19,485 nucleotides of DNA from Fusarium oxysporum f. sp. lycopersici 4287 (taxonomy: Eukaryota > Ascomycota > Sordariomycetes > Hypocreales > Nectriaceae). The first letter of the stretch is position 1. The number at the start of each line of letters is the position of its first letter. The notes under the pieces were generated by a model. That model had not been told where the DNA came from. It ran no database searches and worked only from the letters and a program-made list of their open reading frames with translations. The position numbers and the translations under genes were made by a program. Where the stretch lies: the NCBI RefSeq assembly GCF_000149955.1, contig NW_017264853.1, positions 1 through 19,485 of the forward strand, in the 5' to 3' direction. Positions 1 through 10,026 of the stretch are shown here, one piece after another.

Positions 1-282
1 GCTGTTACGATTCTGCAAGCGAGATGAGAATGGATTGCGGCAATGAGGTCGATGGCAGGCTTACTTTTCAACCCAGGCCGGGAGAGCCTCCAGGTCAGAC
101 ACGTCAAACGGCTCGGCAACGACTTTATCAGACCCATGCTTCGAAACAAGATCATCGAGCCGGTCGCTGCGACGTCCCACAGCAATGACGAAGATATCGT
201 CTGCAATCATGCGTTCGGCCAAGGCTCGGCCAATTCCCCCCGTGGCGCCGGTTATGAGGACGGTCTTGTACGGGAACGGCAT
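1..282 (-). CDS. Short-chain dehydrogenase/reductase, N-terminal part (gene runs off the left edge)
   Basis: Seen: an ATG at 282-280 opens a protein beginning with a beta strand and the Rossmann dinucleotide-binding motif TGATGGIG at about residues 11-18, the classical SDR TGxxxGxG cofactor site. It continues through a VGRR segment, where NADP-preferring enzymes often carry basic residues, and an FDVSD segment (residues about 59-63) of the type that contacts the adenine ring. The frame hits TAA at 61-63, but this lies inside an intron: donor GTAAGC starts at 64, acceptor TTGCAG ends at 13, length 52 nt. Splicing joins AWVEK to IVT in frame, as expected for this family. Exon 1 is 65-282 and exon 2 starts at 12 and leaves the window. 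Known: such SDRs are soluble NAD(P)H oxidoreductases. The catalytic YxxxK lies outside the window, so substrate and subfamily (a DltE-like oxidoreductase is plausible) are not settled. Confidence 0.85.
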
Positions 283-2443
283 CTTTTGATTTTGATATGT
301 AGCTAGGTCTTTAGATTTTGGCTTTTAGCTTTGTTACTTGTAAGTTAAGATGCACCTTATTAAAAGAATTTGTTGGGCAATGAACCGTGTTTATTTTACA
401 TCACTCGGCGCAATATCATCCCGCTTACTGTTGCTTGTAAAACTGTCCGGTTGCGGGGAAGAAATTGGGCCGGGCTCTTGGGCTGTTGGGTCTGCGCTAT
501 TTAATTGCGAGGATATAATCCGAGTAATGCCACCTATATTCTGCTTAACCTGTTGCGAACCCCTTATCTCTTTTCTTCCTAATGAACGGCTGTGCAGGGT
601 CATGAGCCTCATGCGGGACGGCCGGGCTTGAGCGAAAATACAACTTTAAAAACTTAAAGATTAGCAAGATATAATTTTTTTTTATATCTATGGAAAAGAG
701 ACTAAGATATAAAACAAAAATATAAGCACTCAAGCTTGCATATTTGCCACCTAGTGTCTCTTGAACAATTCGCGAAAGTCTTGAATGCTAAAGCTTAAAG
801 TTTCTCTTATTAGCCTAAACGTAGATGCTGCCAGGTTCAGGCCTACCTAAAGGTTTAAGTTCTCATAATGGAAGACAACAAGACCATCAATCTCGTCAAT
901 ACATCGTATTCCGGTAGTATTCTTCCAAGGTTCTTCCCAGGATAGATGAAATCGCAAACCTGAAAGTCTCTATTAGTTGTCGACATATGGCTAGTTATCC
1001 TTGTTGCAATAGGAATCTAGTCTTTTTGCAATTTATAAATAGGAACTTTTGAAATACCAATTGACACGACCTAAAACAGCATATGCGACCTCATAGTTTG
1101 GGTTATGTGCCTCGGCATATATAGTTCACTGAAAGCGCCAACTAATAGAACTCTCACAGTTATGATAAATATCTAGGAATGTCTATAGTTTATTTTTAAA
1201 AGGGCATTATTTGTAGCTGGTTATTAGAACAAAGAGTGGGCCTGGTTATATGTGTGGCAGTAGTTACACTGGAATAGCCATTGCCAGCAAACATTAACTT
1301 CCTCCTTGCATCAGACTGTTCCCTTAACCACTAAATCATCAAGTTAAACTCTGTCAGCAAAGGAGGGCCATTCTCGCTATGAACCAACGTGTTATTCCCT
1401 CTCCACATGTCTCCAGAATATAGCATATGAGATCCCTAAGGAACTAGTACTAAGTCGTTAGCTAAAGGCATAAGGACCGTTTAAATTTAAGCTATCTGAA
1501 TTTTCTCATCAAGTCACTGATTTAGAACGTAACAATCTAAAGGTATGGGTCTACATAGAAGGTCTCGCCCCTCCACATGCTCGTCATGCTTCGGCGCCGG
1601 AATTATTGGCATCAGAAGCTAAAGCGCGGAAAAAAGGTCAGTACTAGCTGTAAGAAAGAAAAATTCAAATGTACCATAAACCACGACGGCTCTCATGGTT
1701 GCTCTTGCAGCCTTGTGAAATCACATTGGCGATTCAGATCTAATTGCGTTTGTCTACAGGGTAGTTATTTATGTAAAACGGTCAATGCAATGAAGGCGTG
1801 ATTGGTTAAGTGGTGGCTGAATAAGAAATATTGCTTGGCAAATAATCGCTTATCGATAAGCCCGATGATCTCAATGTCAATACCAACTAGACATGAATTG
1901 CAAACATCACCAACCAACATGTCTAGCGCAACGGTCAGTCCACCTATGCGCGCTTATGGATGGAATATTCAAAGGGCGTTTTATCACTTACTTTGTAGAA
2001 ATCATTAAAGACATCATTATAGAGGTGTTCACGCTAGTCAACATAATTTCCTTATCCCCTGGAATGTGGCGGTTGGTTAGCCAGTAGAGCCACCATCTCA
2101 GCAAACCCACGTGACAAGGTTCATGCAATCCTTGGTACGCACCCTATGCCACATCGTGCAGCCACTCGTCCGGGCATCAGCCACACTTAGCATCCTCATG
2201 CCTGATGATGATGAAGGTATTCCCTGCTGCTAATCATGAGAAGGTGGGCCATTGGGCTCAGAGTGGTGGGTCTCTAAGATGATCCATGGATGACTTTTCT
2301 TTGTAATGACGTACGCTTTGCTGCGTGTTTTCTTTTGAATCTGACTCTAACTTGGAGCGGAGAAGAATCACTCCGATCTTACCTGGAAGTAGGAGGCTTG
2401 CACCAGATAGTCCAGGTAAGCATGTAGTCAGGTGGGAACAAGC
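283..2443. other. Gene-poor, AT-rich intergenic DNA
   Basis: No convincing gene was found in these 2.16 kb. The first few hundred bases are the SDR promoter side. From about 640 to 1560 the DNA is AT-rich, stop-rich in all frames and full of TA steps, which fits RIP-type decay of an old repeat. I could not recognise the parent element. One possible zinc-finger relic near 1577-1801 is listed separately. The last 350 bases serve as upstream DNA of the regulator starting at 2444 and contain one CACGTG E-box at 2108-2113. No tRNA-like, rRNA-like or CRISPR-like structure was noticed. Confidence 0.6.
1577..1801 (+). pseudogene. Possible relic of a Zn2Cys6 DNA-binding domain
   Basis: A 74-codon open stretch holds a basic segment followed by a Cys-x6-Cys pair (CKKEKFKC) and a CSC group nine residues further on. 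This resembles the second half of a fungal Zn2Cys6 cluster, where basic residues fill the six-residue spacer. The first Cys pair is incomplete and no middle-homology region follows, so it would be a fossil at best. It lies in AT-rich, apparently degraded DNA. A chance arrangement of cysteines is a real alternative. Confidence 0.2.
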
Positions 2444-3786
2444 ATGCCTTCCAAAGTTACGCAACGCACAATGCAAATGGTCCTATCGTCGACGACATCA
2501 GACACGATGCAATCGAAAAACTCCTCAGATTCGTCGCCAGATACTACCATAATGGTGGGGACTGTCCGCGGCAGAGCCCGCCCACGAAAGGGACACACAA
2601 AATCGAGAAATGGTTGCATCAACTGCAAGAGGCGCAGAGTGAAATGCCCAGAGACGCTTCCAGAGTGTGAGAATTGCAGGCGCCTTGGCATGAAGTGTGA
2701 GTACTCAACGCGACGTATTATGATGGATGCGCCCTCCAGGCCACTTCAATCGACACCTACCCAATTCACGATGGATGATCTGCGGCTATATCAGCACTTC
2801 ATCTTCCATGCCTATCCCCCAATGCCTCTGAACGGAGAGCCGGTTTGGAAGGAAGTTGCTGCTATGTCTCATAATGTAGGTTCTCTCCTGTGTTTAGATA
2901 TCAATATCCTGACGAAACACCCAGTTTGATTTCCTAGTACATGCTATGCTCGGGTTGGCAGCATCGCATCTGTCTTTAAGTGGCGACATAGACTACACTG
3001 CCCAAGCACTAAGCCATCGAGTTCACGCCATCACACTACTAAATCAAGCCTTAAGCAAACCATGCAAATCTAAGGTTGATGCAGACGCCCGAATCGCCAC
3101 AGTTATGACTCTCATTTTCCAGTCGTCTTATATGTTTGAAGGCATGGTGGAGTTCATTATCATGATCCGGGGCTGCAGGGCAGTTTCCGATGCGATTCTT
3201 CCCCGCTTAGAGAATTCTCTGTTCGAAGGCTTTACCGCTGAGAGTCACAATAAGCACGTCTTATCACTTAACCCTGTAGATGTTGTTGGAGAAATAGCCG
3301 ATATCCTAGGTGAAGGGTTGGTCTCAGTCAGGCGTCTGAGGCCGATTTGTCAGAGCGTTATAGAAGTCAAATACCTCGGTATTCTAGAAAGAATTTTGGA
3401 AATCGCAAAAAGCTCGCCCGTACAAGGTACAACTACTATGCTCCGCTCCCTTCCGGGACTGCTTTTGCTAATATGCTTTAACAGCATTTACGGAAGCCGC
3501 CCTGGCGTATGCGATGTTTGGCGATCTGGAACAGAACGAGTTCAAGCACTTCACCAACCGACGAAATTATGCTGCGCAAATTATCATAGCCCACTTTTTT
3601 ATCATCGAGTATATTGTCGCGACTGTCGCGATGGCGTCAATTATGGGATCTTTTCCCTTTCGGAGGGCTATTATTTCAGCCTGGGCTTCAAAAGTTGCAG
3701 AAAATGTGCCCTCTAACTACAATATATATATGAGCTGGCCGCTGGAGTTTGCCAAATCTGACCGCCTGAGACTCAAATCTGGCTGA
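2444..3786 (+). CDS. Zn(II)2Cys6 fungal transcription factor (sterol-uptake/Upc2-like architecture)
   Basis: Start ATG at 2444; the slightly longer open frame upstream begins only with GTG. Exons are 2444-2875, 2925-3426 and 3485-3786. The introns are 49 nt (GTAGGT..CCCAG, branch CTGAC) and 58 nt (GTACAA..AACAG, branch GCTAAT). Together they give 411 residues without a stop. Residues 58-85 hold a perfect C-x2-C-x6-C-x6-C-x2-C-x6-C binuclear zinc cluster with the basic KRRRVK spacer. Splicing the first intron restores FDFLVHAMLGLAASHL, a conserved start of the fungal-specific regulatory domain in Upc2/sterol-uptake-type regulators. Splicing the second joins SSPVQ to AFTEAALAYAMFGD. Known: such proteins are nuclear DNA-binding regulators recognising CGG-type half sites. 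The target is unknown. It lies between AT-rich blocks yet shows no lesion, so it may still be functional. Confidence 0.85.
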
Positions 3787-4617
3787 CAGCCTTGTTGTCT
3801 CAAGACTTTTGTTTGGGCAGAGATGAGCCATCTTAATCCGTCGGTTTATGGCCCAGACAATATGTGGCGCGCACTGTCACATCAAGGATGGGAAAATGGG
3901 GCAATATCTACGGCAAGAATAGTAAAACTGTTTGAGATAATATTATAAAAGAATAGCATACTATACACTTACTTTTGAAACATATATAAAGAGCATGTTG
4001 TATGTAGAGTAGCAGAGCTAACAGTTAAAGACAATGGATCCCAAATTACCACGAGAAGCAAAGCCGCCTAGCCAGAGATCGCGAACTCGAAAGGAATATT
4101 TGTTAGAATCACCCTTAACCACGTGGGTGTCATCAGCCAAATCCCTGGCGTTATTTACCAACCCTCTTAGTTTACTATTATATTATAACTATTTATATGT
4201 TATTGCTATATAATCTTAGGACTATAAGAAACTAATCTGCAAAATTATTACTATAATCCAGCTAAGTTTAGTAATATAATACTATTTTTAGTTATTAAAT
4301 ACTTAGATTATTAATTACTTACTATTACTAATGGTAGATAAGTAATAATTATAATAAAGATTAATATATAAGTAGTTAAGGTTTTATATAAAGTTTATAT
4401 TTAATTATTATAAGATGTAACTTATATATAACTTATTATTATATACTTAATATATTTCTTTTAAATATTATTATTTATTATAAATAATATATATAATAAG
4501 CAAGTAAGCCAGATAAGTAAGCAAGCCATTATACTTCTAACCTTTAAAGCCCTTTTTAAAACTTTTCATAAAAGGTTAATTTAAATTTAAAATAGGTTAA
4601 AGAATATAATATATTAT
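3787..4617. repeat. Extremely AT-rich, RIP-like degenerate DNA left of the assembly gap
   Basis: The first 300 bases are the downstream region of the preceding regulator. From about 4160 the composition collapses: the lines 4261-4320 and 4321-4380 contain 9 and 10 G/C bases out of 60. TA, TTA and TAA steps dominate and no frame stays open. Near 4497-4530 short, imperfect copies of AAGTAAGC recur in a row. This is the texture of RIP-mutated repeats in Eurotiales and other Pezizomycotina (C-to-T changes, CpA to TpA). The parent element cannot be recognised by reading. Confidence 0.6.
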
Positions 4618-4717
4618 NNNNNNNNNNNNNNNNNNNNNNNNNNNNNNNNNNNNNNNNNNNNNNNNNNNNNNNNNNNNNNNNNNNNNNNNNNNNNNNNNNN
4701 NNNNNNNNNNNNNNNNN
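4618..4717. other. Assembly gap, exactly 100 N
   Basis: A run of 100 N. A round 100 is the usual placeholder for a gap of unknown size, so the true distance between the flanks is probably not 100 bases. The gap sits inside the AT-rich, probably repetitive block, where short-read assemblies typically break. Gene order on the two sides should be read with this in mind. Confidence 0.98.
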
Positions 4718-6766
4718 CTGCAGCTTATTTTAGATCCTAGCACTCTTTATTTAAAAAGAAAGCTATTTATCCTAATCTATTCTATTTAGATTTTAATGTA
4801 GACAACTCTATGCCTGTTGCTAAGGCGCTTATATAGTTGTAGCACTTTAGTTATAAGCCCTGGTGTATATCTAAAGGTTGCATGGCCTTAGGTTTCCTGT
4901 TGCTACTATGCTTTCCATCCTTTAGTTAAAAACCCTGCAAGACTACCTCTTTAGTAAAGACCTTAATTATGTATAGTATCGGAGGTTGCTATACCCTTGA
5001 CCCTGGTGGTCCTCTTTGTCTCTATCCCGGGGCTTTTTTGGCCGCTTCCTTGCCGCATATGCCTTTGCACTGGGATCCATTAAATCTTAACAGTCAAGCG
5101 TTATGCCCATAGTTCTCTTGTATTGTCTGCATTACATCTTGAAGACCCTGATTTCCCTCTGGGTCTCGTCAACGACCTAAATGCTGCTTGATTATCTGCA
5201 TCTAATAAGGCTTCCTTACTGATACTGCCTTAATACCTGTCCTCCATGGCGACCTAGAGAGCCAATTAGATGACTAATAGTTCCCCGGCCTATACTTTCG
5301 ATACAATGTTGTTATCTATCTAGTTGCTCTTGGCGTGTTCGGTGACGCACACGGCTGTAGCCTGATGTGACCGTTGATACCGCTCCTATCCGTGCACATA
5401 CAGGTAGCAGTTGGCTCATTGTCGACACCTATACCGGTGCCTCGCCTGTAATTTCTTGATCCTCTTTTCGATGATCTTGTTCTGGCTTATCCACCATAGT
5501 CAGACAGTGTGCGAGATAATTACCTCCATTTCCTTCTTATTGAATCCTTGCCCATCCCGGCATGGCTTTCTGTATGTCTTTGTGTGGGCTTATCTTTGCC
5601 TTCCGCTCACCTTGGCCATCTAAGCTATGTTGTGGTTCTTGCCCCCCGATGTCTCATCCACCAAAGCCGATTCTTCCCAGTCACTAGGCGTTATGCTTCC
5701 AGATTTGATGCTTAATGGGATGATGTATTTCAACATCTAAAGCCGGGGCTGATGTGGCTTTGAAGGCACCAGAGAATACTCTGGCCTCCTGCGCCCGCAG
5801 ATTGTATAGTAGAAACATCTGATTCGTCCAACTCTACCTCCTAGGTTCGGTGTTCTCTACTATATGTCCGACACTGAAATTCTCAATATCATGAGTCTTC
5901 CTGATTGACAGCCTATGACAACAGTGCTTTACCCCATAGCCACTTTACCATTAGACATTCGGAAGGCAGCCAAAGCAAATCCCTTCCTGCCGCCATGATC
6001 CGCATATCGCCCTTACAGGCAAGCATTGAGGTCGCTGAAGACATAGGTGAGAGGGAAGGCTCTACACAATGCTCTGAGCCACCAGTCAAAGTAAATACAC
6101 CACGGTTTGTGACAATGCCACCTCCATCAGATATAAAAGAAAGAACATTTACATAAACATCAAAAGAAATAACGTCCCCGCGACCGCCCGTCTCTGCCTT
6201 CCGGATCGGAATCGCCTTATCCTCCCAGTTGTCTTAAACCATCAGCAATTGCTTATCCATCGTGTTGAAGTATGTTTAAATGCCCTTCCCCGACAGGTTA
6301 GTCAGCTTGCGCCTGCGCAAAGCGTAAATTAAGGCGTTTATTATACACTTGCTAAGGATTTAGGTATAGACAGGGCCACTTTCTTAACACTTGTATACTA
6401 AGAAAGTGTAATAATAAAGGAAGGTGTGTTATATTTAGCTATTTTATTTAGGGTTTGAAGTACTATAGGGTAGGCCGCCTTTATACTATATAGTATCGTG
6501 GAGCACTTACTTATCTGGAATAATTGGTGATTATATATATTAACTACTTTTACACTAGTTAGTACTTTTAAGTTTATTAGGTTAGTATACTAAGGAGCGG
6601 GGGCCAGGTTTCCGCAGTTATGCCGCCTTAGCCTTCTAATTACTAATATAATTCGCCCCTGAACCCCCCCTTTCTAAATCCTTCTCCGCTCTACGTCCCT
6701 CCATAGCTTAGGTTGTATTAAGCAAGGCAGCAATGCAAAGTGCCCTTGCGACTGGAGCATTCCACC
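4718..6766. other. Degenerate intergenic DNA right of the gap
   Basis: Roughly 4718-6160 is moderately GC-rich but broken by stops in every frame. Open pieces such as 5411-5623, 5509-5715 and 5905-6156 show no recognisable domain on either strand. It may be an old transposon or lost gene that has suffered RIP-like mutation, but I could not name a parent. From about 6330 to 6600 the DNA is again AT-rich and contains a hairpin at 6377-6408. A short inverted repeat, TTGCGC-CT-GCGCAA, lies at 6307-6320. The last 150 bases form the immediate upstream region of the next regulator, with a pyrimidine-rich stretch near 6650-6700 typical of fungal promoters. Confidence 0.5.
6377..6408. repeat. Perfect 10-bp inverted repeat (hairpin) in AT-rich spacer
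   Basis: CACTTTCTTA at 6377-6386 is the exact reverse complement of TAAGAAAGTG at 6399-6408, with a 12-base loop. It lies about 360 bases upstream of the regulator starting at 6767, in DNA without a gene. It could be an end of a degraded small transposon or a chance structure. No target-site duplication was identified. Confidence 0.5.
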
Positions 6767-8251
6767 ATGGCATCTCCTATCCGATCCAAGGCTAGGCTTC
6801 GTACACAAACTGGATGCCTGAAATGTGAGTGAAATGTCTGTTCGCTTACTCCTCTCCCTTTATAACTCGCCGCATTCAGGTCGCAAACGCCGCAAGAAGT
6901 GCGACGAAGTCAAGCCCCAGTGCAAGGGATGCATTCGCAATGGCCTCGAGTGCACCTGGCCCACAGCCGCGGACCTGATTGCCGACCCCCGTCGAGCCCC
7001 CTTGTCATGGAAGAGTCAGCCGAGTCTCCATGAAGTATTGAGCGGCTTGTCTCTGCAACACGCCGACTATGTCGCTTTGTTGTCGCATTTTGTCGACTCA
7101 ATCTGTCCACGGATAATCCGACGGGAATGTCGCCCTGAGTAATTCAATCACGAATATATGCTCCGACTGGCACATGTTTGCCCTCCTTTAATGGCAGTCA
7201 TAATTGCTGTTGCTGCATTTGATAAGGAAACGCCACGCTATGACCGATTGGCTATGGAGAGTTACCAGTCTTCTCTGCACAATCTGCGGGCTCGGATAGC
7301 GCGTGCGGCAAACGCAGGGAATGACGATGCCTTGCTAGCAACGACCGTTTTCTTATGCGTGTTTGAGGTGAGTTGATTTCATTCTTCCTGTTTGGTTAGG
7401 CCTTGAGACGCTGAACGTCGTCACATTTCAAGAATCTCCGATCTGATACACAATTCAATCTCAACCTACACCTAACAGGTACTGGTGCGCTGCTCACTCA
7501 ACGAGACTCCGCCGAAACTCAAGTTAATCCTCGGTCGGTCACTGTGTTTGAACGGCTCTGCGCAGAATCCTTCCTCTATCATAGTTCGCTTATGATGTTG
7601 TTCAACCCGTCTCTGGATGCCCTGGCAAATACTGGCTACACCCTGAACTGGACCCGATACTTCTCCAACTCGCAACCTGAAGCAGAGGTCTGGTCGAACA
7701 AGAAGACTCAGTCAGTTCTCGATGCACCATACAATCTGTTCCTTCTCATTGCTGGCGTGACTCGGCTTGCTCGTGTCACTCGCCCCCTGAACGAGGGTGA
7801 AGTTGAGACGTGGAAGGAACTCAACTACCAGCTACTGCAGTTCAAGCAGACTACAAGCCACGATGCCTATCAGCTGCACTTCGAGGCCATGCATATTATT
7901 CTCCTGAAGGTGCATCCCATTCTTCCAGAATCAGAGGTTATGGAGCAAGTATACCGTGTTCTGCAAGATGGATCATCTATCCTGTATGCTCTCGATACAC
8001 ACAGCAATCTTCTCGCATACTTGCTCTGGACCTTGACCGTCCTAGGTTCCATTGCAGTGGATTCCCAGACCCGCCGCTTGGTCAAGGCCAAGATTGATGA
8101 GTTAGCTCGCAGAAGACATGGGCTTGTTACCCGAACACAAAAATGTTTACGATATATTTGGGACTTGCCCCAAGATGACAGGGCTATGATGACAGGAAGG
8201 GGACTACGGATTCTAGTTGGAGGGTCCCAAATTGGCGAGGAATGTGTCTAG
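6767..8251 (+). pseudogene. Zn(II)2Cys6 transcription factor with one in-frame TAA (Fungal_trans_2-like)
   Basis: ATG at 6767 has a strong context (TCCACCATGG). Exons are 6767-6824, 6880-7367 and 7433-8251. Intron 1 is 55 nt (GTGAGT..TTCAG) and splits the second zinc-cluster cysteine codon. Intron 2 is 65 nt (GTGAGT..TTCAAG, branch GCTGAAC) and has an AAG acceptor. The frame is continuous over 455 codons, including the terminal TAG. Cys17, 20, 27, 34, 37 and 44 form a perfect C-x2-C-x6-C-x6-C-x2-C-x6-C cluster. The rest resembles the ARCA-like regulatory domain, with the pieces LTGTGALLTQRDS and SSLMMLFNPSLDAL. Codon 107 is TAA (7140-7142), with the same frame open and family-like on both sides (CRPE before, FNHEYMLRLAHVCPPLM after). 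CAA-to-TAA is the RIP-type change, and AT-rich DNA lies next door. As written, only the DNA-binding part would be made. A sequencing error is possible. Confidence 0.8.
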
Positions 8252-8304
8252 TAACAAATCTCAGGCTGATAAGATGATTGCAGCTTTGACTAATGTTAAC
8301 GATT

Positions 8305-10026
8305 TCATTTGGACAACACTTGCTCAACCACCTTAGCATGCTTCATTAATACTTCATCCTTCAGTCGACGACCAATGAGCTGCACATGGCAAGGAGCACC
8401 TTCCACCTCCTTAGGAAGATCTATATGAACCATTAGCTACCTAAGTTTTGAAGATCAATGGAAAATAACTCACAGTTCGGAATATAGGTAACGCCTCGCA
8501 CGAATTTGGCATCGGCAGCCTCATTGGCGTGCCCGAATGGGATAACACAGGCAGGGTACTAAAATGAGCAGTCAGCATGACTTTTTGAGAAATTATCATG
8601 AGAATCATACGTCGATCATATTCCCAATCACCGTGTATACTGGGACCCCGAAGGTGTCATGCGGGACAGCACAGGATTGGTATCCTGGTGCTAGTATCAC
8701 ATCTAGTTTATTGTCAACGAAGACCTTTCGCATCTGGCCTGTGATCTCAGCTCGCGCCGCATTGAGGTCGAAGAGCCCACGAAGGGTAGGCTCGGGTTCA
8801 TTGCCGGACAAACCGTAGGTAAACCGAAGCGATGGGATGAAAGGTTCGCCGCTCTTGGAGACATGGCCTAAAACAGTCTTATCTGGGTCGATGCGGAAGA
8901 ATTTAAACGAAATATCAGCTGCATCTGTCAGAGAAGGGAGTTTTCAAGAAAGGTCCCCGATACGACGCCCCGCCGCCTTGAGCTTCCCTACAGCTTCTTC
9001 TAACGCCGCTGCATATTGGGATGGAGAGGAGTCTTGGGATCCTCAGGGAAGAGGCCGACGTAAGGGTGTCGCTGGATCGAGGTGCTGGATCGCTCCAGGC
9101 GAGGCCAAGAGCGTTGTCGTCCATGTCGTCTGCATGAGCATCAAAAGTGACCTTTAGTAGCAGCTCTGCGTCGCGGGCAGAGTGACACAGCGGACCTGCC
9201 ACGGGCGCAATACCAGTCATGCCGGGACGGCTACGCTGGCTTGTTTGGCGTAAGGCACGCGACCCACGGAAGGCTTGAAGCCAAATATGCCGCAGCACAA
9301 GTCAGGGATGCGGATAGAGCCCGCAATATCGGTTCCTATACCCAAAATAGATCCGCGCATGGCCACCAGTGCCCCCTCACCACCACTGCTGCCGCCGGCT
9401 GTGAGGTTGAGATGGATGGGGTTCAGAACTCGACCAAAGACGTTGTTATGAGAATCGGCCGTCATCATGGTTTGGGGTACATCTGTCTTAGCGTAGAACA
9501 CGGCACCCGCAGCCAGTAGGATGTCGGCCAACACTGAGTTTTTGGTGGATAGTTCATGTTCTAGAAACGATACCAGCCCAAGAGAAGACGGTACTCCCTT
9601 CACGTTGAACGTTTCCTTGAGACTGATGGGTACTCCGTGTAGGGGTCCTACTGGTTTGCCGTGAAGAGCCAGATACTCGTCTAGTTGTTGGGCTCGCGCC
9701 AGGCCCATAGGAAACATGGTCTCGGTCAAGCAGCATGTGAGTTGCTGCGCAATAGCGCTACGCTTGCAAAAGGCAGTGGCCACTTCGACAGCACTAAATT
9801 CTCCTGCAGCGAGCTTGTCGCGTAGTGCCGTAGCATCGAAGCTCTCTGTGATAAAAAGCTCTCGGTCAGTGAGGAGGCCGCATGTCTTGGGGATATCCAA
9901 GACTGAGAGCTTATCACGAGAGGTCTGCTGGAGCAATTCTGCCGGCAAGTGCCATTCCGCAGGAATTCTTGCCTTGGCTTCGGCTTGCTTGGCCGAGGCC
10001 TTCTGTTGCCAGGTGAGAGCAGGCAT
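8305..10026 (-). pseudogene. Amidase-signature enzyme (acetamidase/general amidase type), frameshifted
   Basis: ATG at 10026-10024; TGA at 8307-8305. Known role: amidase-signature enzymes hydrolyse amides to acid and ammonia in the cytosol. The first 269 codons are intact and carry the whole triad: Lys137 (in ISLKETF), cis-Ser213 (GGSSGGEG) and nucleophile Ser237 (GTDIAGSIR). The frame then breaks near 9228-9236. The family sequence resumes one frame over at RPGMTGIAPVAGP, breaks again near 9058-9062 (before VGLFPEDPKTPLHPNM), and again near 9005-9013. All three look like single-base losses. An in-frame TGA follows at 8946-8944 (LS*KLPSLTD). The 3' part is well preserved: introns 8559-8610 (GTATGA..TTTTAG, branch CTGAC) and 8421-8473 (GTGAGT..ATATAG, branch GCTAAT), ending AKVVEQVLSK. 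It is divergent from the M20 gene. Clustered one-base losses could be real decay or consensus errors. Confidence 0.85.

Noticed and set aside
350..631. Open frames on both strands downstream of position 350
   Set aside because: No recognisable domain, low-quality composition, and the location is the SDR promoter. No support as genes.
4718..6156. A long, stop-interrupted plus-strand frame as a decayed single gene
   Set aside because: The number of stops is about what chance gives, no domain was recognised on either strand, and the antisense frames are as open. Left as unidentified DNA.
7139..7197. An intron that would remove the TAA of the second regulator
   Set aside because: Its length of 59 nt shifts the frame into an early stop, and it would delete the conserved LRLAHVCPPLM segment.
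9197..9236. A short intron (GTAGCC..GGCAG) explaining the first amidase frame break
   Set aside because: About 39 nt is too short, it would remove the conserved GMTGIAPVAGP segment, and the following frame does not match the family.
8837..9519. Plus-strand open frames across the amidase gene
   Set aside because: They are antisense to clear amidase-family coding sequence and show no domain of their own.
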